A program made the position numbers and the translations under genes. Positions 54,661-64,000 of a stretch of 64,000 bases of DNA are shown here, in pieces. Every line of letters starts with the position of its first letter. Within the stretch, counting starts at the first letter, position 1. Below the pieces are notes generated by a model. That model worked only from the letters and a program-made list of their open reading frames with translations, searched no databases and was not told the origin of the DNA. Location: NCBI GenBank assembly GCA_023897205.1, contig JAHWDD010000013.1:186001-250000 (forward strand), read 5' to 3'. This DNA is from Exophiala sp. HKRS030. Taxonomy: Eukaryota; Ascomycota; Eurotiomycetes; Chaetothyriales; Herpotrichiellaceae.

Positions 54661-57285
54661 ATGTCCTCCACTGATCAACCATCTCCAATGAACTCGACAA
54701 AGTCGCGTCGTGTCCTGGCGTGCGTATTATGTCAGCAGAGGAAAGTCAAATGCGACCGACAATTTCCCTGCAACAATTGCAGAAGAACCGGCAGTCAATG
54801 TGTCCCGGCTGGTCAGAATCCGCGTGAGAGGCGTCGAAGGTTTGCAGAAAGAGATCTTCTGAACCGTCTACGGAATTATGAGGATCTCCTACGTCAAAAC
54901 AATGTCGAATTCGACCCACTACATCCGTCCTCGACAGATACCAACAACGACGACGCCTCTCATGCTAGAAATGACAGGGATCATGGTGGCGATGCTAGTG
55001 ACGTGCGACCGAGGTCAGGAACAGCAGTAGTACCTCGATCTTTTTCAACTATCAAAGCCGGCACGGATTATGAACCCAGGTGAGGCGTTACCTTCCTCCA
55101 TATATGTCAGAATGCAAATTAACTTCGACAAGGGATTTCTGGCAGGCAATGCGTCAAAATGTAAGTACACGATACATAATCACCTCTCCTGTCAAATATC
55201 ACGGGACTGATCGTCAACCTTGTAGGTTGGAAATGCCGATACCGACGAGGACAGTGATCATGACGACCACACCAACGACGACGATGATAACGACAGGGAC
55301 AACCTTTATCCACACGAAATTGTCCGCAAAGCCGTGGTCAGAGGGGCATGGGCTCAAATGTCTCAAGGTATCAATCGCTCTCTATTTGGCTTCGGCTCCT
55401 CCAACGTCGACCTGGCGCCTTTTCATCCACAACAAGTCCAAATCTTTCGACTCTGGCAAATCTACCTGGAGAACGTCAATCCGTTGTTGGCCGTGACGCA
55501 CACGCCCACGTTGCAACCCCGAATGATCGACGCGGCCGGTAACTTGTCCAACATCCCACCTCCCCTCGAGGCGCTCATGTTCGGTATCTATTGCGTTTCG
55601 GTCCTCAGTCTCGGCAAAGAAGATTGTCAATCATTATTCGGCATCTCACGGGATGAATTACTGAAAAATTACCAATTCGGATGTGAACAAGCTCTCTTGA
55701 AATGTGACGTTTTACGGACCGAAGATCTCGATTGTCTCGTGGCATTGTACCTTTACTTGGTACGTCAACAGATCTCCCACCGAGGTTGTCACTATCCAAT
55801 GCTAATCAGAATATCCAGGTATCATTCCGACCAGGGACGGACCCTCGGTCTGTTTCGTCCATGTTGGGGATAGCCATGCGTATAGCTCAAAGATTGGGTA
55901 TACACTACGAGTCCATCAACACCAAGTGTGGTGGTTTGTTGGAAGCCGAAATGCGCCGACGACTGTGGTGGTCACTGGTCATTTTCGATCACCGAATCTG
56001 TGAACTTTCAGACTACAAGACGACAATGCTGTCTCCCACCTGGGACTGCAAGACACCTCTCAACATCAACGATTCCGACATCCGGGCCGAAATGACAACC
56101 ACCCCGATCCCTCACGACCGACCATCGGAAACTTTGTTCGCCGTCGCCAGGAGTGAAATGAGTGACTTTGTACGTCACACTTCATTTCATCTGGACTTTA
56201 CAAATCCGGCTCTGAAAGGTCTTGCCACTACCAACCACAACCACATCAATCACAATGTCGATTCTTCCGGTCATGGCGATGAGTTGTCGACTCTCGAAAA
56301 CTTGATGGAATCAAAACATCTTCGGTTTTGCAACCCAGAAAATCCATTACATTTCATGACCGTTTGGGTTACGAGGGGTCATTTGGCTAGGAACAGGTTA
56401 TTGGATCATCATTCAAGACATTCATCATTGATGTCATCAAACACAACAACAACAACAACGTCAACCAACCATTCGAATTCCAACACCAATCCGAGCCCCA
56501 ATTCTCATTCGAATCCAAACACGCCACACTCGTCACACCACCTCGAGTCTTCGGCTCAACAACACGACTCTGCCATGACTTACGCCATGAGAATGTTGGA
56601 ATGTGACACTCGACTGATGACGTCCCCACTGACAAAAGGTTACGCGTGGTACATGCACAATTACTTCCCCTTTCCGGCTTACATCCACATCGTCCGTAGT
56701 CTGGAAAAAAGACCGACACAGAAGCACGCCGACCAAGCATGGTCGGTGATGAGTGACAATTACGACGCCAGGTTTTCCGAAGTGGCCGACGACGATAACC
56801 CACTCTTCAAAGTCTTTTCGGGGGCCATCCTACAAGCTTGGGATGCGAGGGTTGCAGCTACCAGTAATTCCGACACGGGAGAAAAGCAGGGGGGAGAAGA
56901 AAGTCAAGCACCTAGGATCATTGTCAAGATCAAACTCAAACTGTCAGAAATTCATACTTCAACTGCCACAACAACAACAAACACACAACCCGGTGTCACG
57001 TCAGCTCAAGACACCACCACTACTGCCGCGCCGGGAACTATACTTCCTACCATGTCAATGGATAATAATAATATTGGTGGTACCACCACATTTGGGTATG
57101 GTGGTAACAATGCCATGACGGGACCGGAATTTCCAGATAGTTGGGACGTATCATCTTCATCACCAAACACCAACAGTACCTACAATCCCACGACCATGCC
57201 CGGCAGGGGAATGGGGTGGTTCGATTACGGACCGTTGGATTGGAGTTCGATGGGTTGGAACCCCATGTTCTCGAGAGGTTGGTGA
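54661..57285 (+). CDS. Zn2Cys6 transcription factor B
   Basis: Binuclear zinc cluster regulator, nuclear, 815 aa. Four exons in my model: 54661-55079, 55133-55160, 55226-55759 and 55819-57285. The zinc cluster is residues about 21-47 (CVLCQQRKVKC, then C, NNC, last C), followed by a basic linker and a coiled coil (RLRNYEDLLRQN). The 28-base exon 2 is needed to keep frame (DFWQAMRQN). The fungal transcription factor domain follows, with QFGCEQALLKCDVLRTEDLD and the hallmark RRRLWWSLVIFDHRICEL. A long Asn/Ser/Thr/Pro-rich loop lies at about residues 540-575, and the tail is Thr/Asn-rich. It probably controls the divergent pump. Confidence 0.9.
56444..56460 (+). repeat. ACA trinucleotide run in the regulator B loop
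   Basis: A short CAA/ACA run encoding threonines inside the low-complexity loop. Confidence 0.7.
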
Positions 57286-57611
57286 AGGAGGTAGAGGAAA
57301 ATTGATTCATGATCATGGTCATCATGGTCATCATTGTTATATACCCAACCTTTTACACTACGGAGAAATACCTTGGTCTTTTGTGCTCTGTACCTTTTAG
57401 TCAATGTCTATCCAATTCCAGCAAAATTACCTACCTAGGTAGTTGTATACCTTGGGCTCTTCAACGTCTTCGCTTTTCCCTCCTTACCACTCAACAGCTT
57501 TTGCTCATTTTCAGTTTACTCAGTGAGCGACCAACATCCCAACTCCAACCAGGCCCAACCCGGATATCAGTGTCAAGCTCAAGACAATCTCCCAGTGACA
57601 GCCATGACCTT
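57286..57611. other. Convergent 3' intergenic region
   Basis: 326 bp between the regulator B (+) and HET gene (-) stop codons. Nothing recognised. Confidence 0.5.
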
Positions 57612-60415
57612 TTATTCATCATCCTCATCCCAGATGAAATTCATCTCCAAACCAGTCACATGCAAAGGACTTTCGTCGTTAGAGTCCGACTCAGAAGCAT
57701 CCTTTTCCTTGTCACCAGACAATCCAAGTTCCCGCATCTTGTTTGTAGCCGACTCGATCATCGCATCATCTCCACTCGCCGCATTCTTAGTCTCCTCGAC
57801 GGGACCGACGATGGCCACCTGCTTCATGTCGCGAAAATAAGGCGATGACACTTCCTCTCCGTCAATATCTCCAAATCCCAGACCCATGAATTTCTCCCTC
57901 ACCACCATTCCCCTCTGGCAGGGCTGCATAATCCAAACGCGGTCGACGAAACTGTATCTAGTGTCGGCGAGTGCTACAGGAATTCCTATCTTCATATCCC
58001 CCTGGAACTGTTGTGGGCCATCGCTACCGCATATAGCTTGATACTCGCCGTCCTTGCTTGAGAGACGCCACATGAGTGGCTCACTGTTCCCACAGAGGAA
58101 ATCCATCAACCACAAAAGTGGTAAGTGGAGATCTCGATGTCGACTTTGAGATTCGGTGGGATAGAGGATTGAAGCTGCTCGCAAGAGGAAGTCGTTCTGT
58201 GCATCGACTTCGGCTAAAACTTTCCACACTTCCTGGAGGGACAAATCACAAAAAGAGCAGTTGAGCACTACCTGATGGTATAGATTGTAAAGCCAATCGA
58301 GTCCACAATCCAAGACAACAGGTAGCACTTGCTCTAGTTGGTGGGAAATTAAATGCTGGGCGTTTGATATGCCAATCAGTTGCAAGATAGATTGGCACAG
58401 CTCCGATCGCGCGAATGTCTCAGCGACCTTTACTGATGCGGGTTTTGCTCGGTCCATTGACCAGCAAGCATCCTCATATCCAATTCAAGTTTGTCAAAGG
58501 ACACCTGTATTTTGTGCTTGTCACTGACCGCTGGAAAAGAAAACTCTGAGAGACTGAGGCGACTAGCAGAATTTGGTCGCCGCAGCCAACCGGCCTGTAA
58601 GCTTCCTGTGTCGCTATCGAAAGGCGAACGCAGATTGAATCGAGTGAGCAACAACTCTCCTCTGTTACACAAAGGACTCCAATCACCTGCCGCGAGCGCC
58701 ACTAAGCAATATGCATAGCAACAAGCGTCCGCAGATAAACCTGACGTGTCCAAGGATAGATCAAGTCCGCTGAGGTTCAGAGCAATTGCCACCTTGTCAG
58801 GCTCTATGCTCGCATTCATGGCCAACCAGTAAGCAAGCAAGTACGAATAATTTAAAGGATAGCTGGTCCCGAGCGTCGGCCAAGAAGGGGCTTTAATGTC
58901 AGATGCTGGTGGCCATGCGTCGGTAGTTGTGTTCTGGATGCTATCATCAATGCTATCACCAGTCCCAACATGCTCCGTAGAATGACACATGGGTTTTCCA
59001 AGAGCGACCAAAAATAACAAACCTGGTATTGCTACAATACGTAGAGACTCGGTGACCCTGACTAGCAAAAAAGCATCATCAGACTTCAGGTATTCCTGCA
59101 TACACCATGCTCGCGAAAAAAGCCGTGCCTTTATGATCCTTTGAAAGATTTCCCTGAGCCTGTAATAATCTGCCATAGTCATCGAATGGTTGTCCTTGTC
59201 CTTGTCCAGGGAAAAGCCACTGGCACATTTTTGGCAAAGTTCCACATCTGCAATGCTAAGAGAGATATCTTCAAGAACAATGACGACAATCCTGGCGCTC
59301 TGATAGAGGATATCCATGGCAATGATGGCGTCCTGCTTTTCGCGTTCATCTTTCTGGTTGACACACAATTGGTCCAGCCATATACCCTCGTCGTCTGAAC
59401 TGCGGAGTTCCGAGATCGCCCTCCACATCTCCAGGGTCAATGGGCTACCTGTATCTGTTAACGAGTTAATGGGTGGCCAGGAGCCATCACGCCAGCAGTA
59501 GCTGACTGCGATAAAACTGGTCGAATCGGGATCCTGTGGGCCAGAATGAAGCTTTCGAGCAAGGGACCAGTCCCGAAGTACAGCCAGAGGGAGATCATAT
59601 GTCTGTAAGAGGTTGTGCTGATCTTTTTTCATCCCCCACGAGACAGATGTGACATCAGCAAGACGTAGGATAAATTTTGATACTGCTGTCGATTTCGACT
59701 GAAACCTCTTGGCCACAAGAGGGTTCAACTGGTTGAGCTTTTCAAGCACGGTGTTCTCGTCTTGTTGATTTTGTCTCATTTTGCGCAGTCCAAAGTCGAG
59801 TGCTTTTATCTTTGTGGGCTCGGAAAGCTGCTTTACATGTACCATCAACACTTGTACACGTTCCTGTGAAGTGTGTGCTTGGGCTTTAGGTCCAGTCAGC
59901 CAAGTCCAGATGCTCTGATTGCATGTAGTGCAAGAGGCTTGAGCAGTGTGTATATTCTCGAGTGATGCATTGATCTTGATAGCCAAACCATCGTGAAGGT
60001 CAACTGGCTTCGCATAAAGGATCGACCGTGACAATTCAACCAGGTGATGACGGCAACAAGCTCTTATGTGTTCTGTAAGGTCCAATCTAAAGCATTCGAG
60101 GCTGCACCATATCCAGCTGTAGCAACTGAAACATCGGACCCATCTCTTCATTATGTCACTGCTACCACAAGGACAGGTGAGCACTGCCTCCCCTGCAGGA
60201 AACTGCGGCACGAAATTTAAATACCCACAACGCGTCTGTCGTGTCCTGATACAGTCTCCAAAATGTTCCCTGGCACAAGCACGGGAGCACCAAATTGCAG
60301 GAGCCCGACAGATGGTGCATCGAACTTGACGCACCAGAGGCGAGCCAGGACATTTGCAGATGAGTTTTCGGTCAGATGCGAACTCACTCTGCTCCTTCGA
60401 GGCTTCTTCTTCCAT
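57612..60415 (-). CDS. HET-domain protein with two N-terminal Cys/His finger-like repeats
   Basis: Heterokaryon-incompatibility-type protein. Two finger-like units open it: one from ICKCPG to FGDC, the other from LTCPCG to IRACC. Both show CxC, RCxxC, a WCSxxC pair and a later Cys; His positions vary. The HET domain follows from about residue 300: FIAVSYCWRDGSW, GIWLDQLCVNQKDE, and later LFSRAWCMQEYL. The reading frame changes near 58460. I model exons 60415-58505 and 58427-57612, with a 77-base phase-0 intron (donor GTGTCC, acceptor TAAAG), for 908 aa. The weak donor makes a base error or frameshift possible. The C-terminal 270 residues have no known motif and end acidic. Confidence 0.8.
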
Positions 60416-61944
60416 GATTTATACAATTTGAGACTGGATATGTGGTTTTTTGAAATGGAAGGTGTGTCTTTCGTATGCGCTCTGATGGATGAATGAGAAT
60501 ACTGAAAATGAATGAATGACGGATTGAAAAGAAAAGAGGTACCACGTTGGTTCCCGTCGAGAAGGGTATCTAGGTGGGAATGAACCAAAGTGACATGAGG
60601 GACTTTGGTATGGTACATTTTGTCTGCTTGACTGTCCCCTAGAAAGACACCGAACCGAGTAAAGATCGAGGTTAAGCCATCACCTTAGCCGCATAGGTTT
60701 GTGGCTATGTGCAGACATGATGCGCGTCTAGCTGGCCATACAGGTCGTGACAAGTAATCGGAGGTAAGGTACTTTGGTGACATGGGTTTGTTTCGGCGCG
60801 TACAGAAACCAAAACGTCGTCCATGTCCCATCATTGTGTCATTAGCTTCCTGCATTGTTTTTTGCGTCACTAGTTTCGTTTGAGACCGCAGGAAGGTCGG
60901 ATAGGGATCCGAATGTTCAAGGAAGCCTTTGGAAAGTGGCCAGATTCAACCATGGCTCATCGTTTTCTGTACTTCCGTAGCAAGAGTCCAGAGTGGTAGC
61001 CAGGGAAAACCTTGGGAAAGTACTTTGCTGTCGGTCAGGCTGAGCCGAAGGTTAGCCTACCTGACTAGTTTGCATGATTAGCGTTTCAGGTTCAGTAGAT
61101 TCTTACCAGTATACATTATGACTGTGATGCACAGCTCTGAAAAGAAAATGGTATGGCAGGGAAATGAGGTCTCTGATGTGTTTGTATCATTGTTTAGGGA
61201 GAAAGGATCAGACGAAGGAGGTTTATGGTAGGTACCTATCTGTGTACAGAGTATATCTAGGAAAGAGCACCGAGGGCATTGCAGGCAAGTGCGCCGATGG
61301 GCTAAATAAACGAGGCTGAAAATATCCCTACATACAGTACCAGCCTTGTGACACCCAGGAAACTCCAGGAAAACATCAAGTATTGCATTGTATCCTTTCC
61401 AGAGTAAGATTATATTCTTATATATTATCACAAGAACTTTACTCATACCGAGAGTATTGAGAGTTGAGATCCTCAAGTGGCAACTCCTTAAATGCCAATT
61501 CCATACCCCCCCCCCCCCCCCAATTCCCAATATATTCCATCCTTCTATTAATGCATTATGCTCCCATATGTACACATAGCAATCACCAATCCAGTCCAAT
61601 GCTATAACTCTACTGGTACTTTGGGGATTTCGCCGATGTCTTAGGCTGACTGTGTGATGAGCAAACAACAAGATAAACGCGGATCAAACGTCGAAAGCCC
61701 GCTTCGAATACAGTTTTGGATTCTTGCTCCCTCATCTGAATCGTCTTCGGTTGTTGTTCGGAATTGCTCTTCATGTCCTGAGTCTCATGCAGTTTATGTT
61801 CCTGGACGACTTGGAAGATGAATGGCCCGACTCCCAACCATCGCTCATCACTGGATGCAGGGCGAGCTCGACCATGTCGTATCATTATGACAACGAAACT
61901 CATCGCCGATCGCGGGGGTATCAAAATCCATGTGCTCTGCAGAC
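60416..61944. other. Intergenic, 1.5 kb
   Basis: Promoter side of the HET gene and 3' side of the F-box gene. A minus-strand frame of 197 codons at 61078-61671 begins without a convincing start and reads through the poly-C tract, so I do not call it a gene. Confidence 0.45.
61506..61521 (+). repeat. Poly-C tract of 16 bases
   Basis: Sixteen consecutive C residues, an unusual homopolymer for this window and a likely site of length variation or assembly error. Confidence 0.85.
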
Positions 61945-63798
61945 TCAGACAATGTCCATAGTATCCATCTTCCAAATCTCCACTTGGGCAACGTCTCGTT
62001 CGTAAATCCTCGTCAATTTCCGGCGATATATCGTCTCTTCGTAGGGTGATGAGTCACTACTCTCCGCCGGCGTGTTCATGTGCACCGGACTCTTCAACTT
62101 CACCTTCTCCTCGTACACAGACCCAATTTCCCAGACTTTGTGTCCTATACCAATATACCGCAGAACTGGAAAATCAGGGACAGACCCAGCCGGACCTCGT
62201 TGCGTCAAACTCCTGCTGATGCTCTCCTCCAGCATGGAATCCGGTTGGTCGACAAAAGAATGGAACACTGCGAGTGCCTTGTCGCCTTCCTCGCCGTACG
62301 TCCTCGGCGCCACAACCCTAATCGCCCACAGCTTCGTCAAGAACGGGATGACCATACGGAGGATTTCCATATCGGAGCACGGGATGGCGGCACTGAACTG
62401 CGTCAAGTTCGGACACGACCGAATCAACTTCGCGGTCAATGTACTATGCAATGGCCAACGCGAGGGAAAGATGAGATGCTTCAACTTCGGTCCACAGCCA
62501 TTGCAGATGTTGTCCAGGTAAAGGTCACGGAGACTCATCATGGGGGCTGTCGTGTGCGTTGGTGTATTCCGGGAAGATCTGTTCTCTCCATTGACGGTAC
62601 GGGGCGACGCATCCAAGGAGCTGGGAGACGGTTCACCATTGACGCCATCACGCCTATGGCGGGCATTGATCAGATACAGCCGCTCCAGATCCGGCGATGC
62701 GGCAATTTCCTGCGCGTGCATTTTATGTAGCTGATCTATCCGCAAGGATTTGGCATTGTGGGTCTCTTTCGGGTTAGGGACAAACCAGGTCCGATCGATA
62801 AACAGTGTGTTACTTCGATGCAGTTCGTCCTCGTCCATGCCAAACGTATTCAGCGCCGTAACCTCCTCGATCCTCACGGGATCCATAACTGCCATACACT
62901 CAGCAGACTCGGAGTTCGCCAGTAAATTATAGAGTCCAATACGTTTCAATCGGAGCTTCTTGTTGGCATTCATGTTCTTGCGGAAGAATCGAGTCAACAC
63001 CACCGATGCTTCGCCTTGTTCCCTCATCCGTGGCGAAAAGTGCATATTGAGGTCTTCGAGCTTCTCCGAGTTGAGAAACAACGTCGAGACATCGTCCGGA
63101 TAACACATCGGATCGTAGTGGGTGAAAGTGAACGATCTCAGGTTTGGGAGAGCTGGGATCTCGGTATGAGGTTGTGGTAACCTATTGGTCTGGAAACGTA
63201 TCCATAATGACTCCAGTCTTGAAAGCTTTCCGAGTCCGGCATACACGTTGGCCTGGATGCGCACGTTCAGATCCCACCTACGGTCTAGTGTCAGTGGGAG
63301 GGATACCAACAATGTTCATGTACAGGGGCTGGAGGCGGACCTAAACTTCTCGAGTTGGACACACTGGCTTATGGCTGCGCGAATCGCTATGTTGAGTATC
63401 ATTGTGCTCTCGGAGACCCGGCCAGCCCTCGAGTATTCTTCCAGATCCAAGCTCTTGTAGTCGCCTTCAAGCACCAACGAGTAGACCAAGGCCGCGACAT
63501 TCCGGGTGACGAGGGCGTTGAGGCCCATGGAGAAAGGGCTCGCACTTCCGAGACCCTCTGGGACATCATCTCGATAGTGTACGGTACTGTGTGACTTCAG
63601 CACCACGCGTTTCCACAACTGCGGGAGGGTCATGTAATAGAGCACGCGCGACGTGCGGCACAGGCGGGCCAGCGAGGGCGCATCGTCGTCGAGGTAGGAT
63701 ATGATATGGGCGACTGTGGTGAGAGGGAGGCTGTCTACGCCAAATGCGCCTTGAACTTCAGGTCCATTGGTGTAGAGGTGATTTCCGCGAAGGCTCAT
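61945..63798 (-). CDS. F-box protein with leucine-rich C-terminal region
   Basis: Probable substrate receptor of an SCF ubiquitin ligase, 596 aa, two exons (63798-63341, 63277-61945). Residues about 20-65 resemble an F-box: VDSLPLTTVAHIISYLDDDA, then LCRTSRVLYYMTLPQLWKRVVL. The rest has loosely repeated Leu-rich strands such as SRLESLWIRFQ, LPNLRSFTFTHYD and CPNLTQFSAAIP, as in fungal F-box/LRR proteins. A Ser/Pro/Arg-rich loop sits around residues 375-400. The intron donor GTCCGC is weak, but phase, a CTGAC-type branch site and the acceptor agree. The target is unknown. The promoter has GTACGAGTAC and TACGGAGTA. Confidence 0.85.
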
Positions 63799-64000
63799 TC
63801 TGCGGCGGCATGGGTAGACGACGACGGTGTGATGTCATTGAGCAAAGCGCTGAGGATGGATATATTGTCATCGACTACGGAGTAAAAGATAACACGAACA
63901 GCAAAGACGTCCTGTAGTTGCTCGTATAAAACACTTTGGTCAATACGAAGTACGAGTACCGAATCCCACGCATAATTGACCAAAATATGCTAAAGATTAT
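63799..64000. promoter_or_regulatory. Promoter of the F-box gene
   Basis: It holds TACGGAGTA at 63876-63884 and GTACGAGTAC at 63950-63959, the only promoter in the window seen with both repeated words as exact copies. The window ends here. Confidence 0.45.

Noticed and set aside
61078..61671. Minus-strand ORF of 197 codons through the poly-C tract
   Set aside because: No convincing start codon, and the frame depends on the exact length of a homopolymer.
1..64000. tRNA genes, CRISPR arrays, transposon ends
   Set aside because: I looked for clover-leaf words such as GGTTCGAATCC, repeat-spacer series and long terminal or inverted repeats and saw none. A scan with dedicated tools could still find a tRNA.

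Overview
The window is nuclear DNA of a filamentous ascomycete (Pezizomycotina). The evidence is compact genes with many short GT-AG introns (about 45-110 bp), two Zn2Cys6 transcription factors, a HET-domain gene, fungal-type MFS permeases, a GH3 beta-glucosidase, and fungal versions of organelle genes (Mgm1, mitochondrial IF3, bS6m, Dug3, Gda1, Tul1, Zrg17). The class is not fixed by what I can see; a Eurotiomycete-like genome is a guess. All exon models were made by eye from splice consensus plus reading-frame and motif continuity, and were not checked against transcripts. The window carries 31 protein genes I support with reasonable confidence, one WD40 gene remnant and one doubtful ORF.

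Layout. 0.6-9.6 kb is accessory metabolism: a sugar-type MFS permease, a short-chain dehydrogenase, a 1.8 kb gene-poor stretch, a V8/trypsin-like serine protease with no signal peptide, and a zinc alcohol dehydrogenase. 10.1-19.1 kb is largely conserved core with a mitochondrial flavour: an acidic tandem-repeat protein with a possible presequence, glycine cleavage H protein and mitoribosomal bS6m (head to head), the dynamin Mgm1/OPA1, the Dug3 glutamine amidotransferase, and a two-helix membrane protein of unknown function. 19.7-27 kb holds a metallo-beta-lactamase hydrolase, a MOSC/ferredoxin-reductase fusion and a secreted GH3 enzyme. 27.3-34.7 kb is core secretory and organelle biology arranged as two head-to-head pairs: Tul1/Dsc1 E3 ligase with Zrg17, and mitochondrial IF3 with Golgi GDPase.

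35.9-46.3 kb looks accessory: a Zn2Cys6 regulator, an HSL-type esterase, a DUF1479 oxygenase-like protein and a sugar-type MFS permease lie together, followed by a WD40 fragment. This is the best candidate for a catabolic gene cluster. 46.9-52.2 kb contains a DeSI-thioredoxin-PUL fusion head to head with an EF-hand protein, and a flavocytochrome b2-like dehydrogenase that ends in a possible peroxisomal signal. 52.5-57.3 kb is a divergent pair of a 14-TM efflux pump and a Zn2Cys6 regulator. 57.6-60.4 kb is a HET-domain gene with two N-terminal Cys/His finger-like repeats, and 61.9-63.8 kb is an F-box protein.

Two short words, TACGGAGTA (5 copies) and GTACTCGTAC (4 copies), occur far above chance, and every exact copy I found lies upstream of a gene. 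These words, the acidic repeat protein, the HET protein's finger pair and the 36-45 kb cluster are the items I would look at first.
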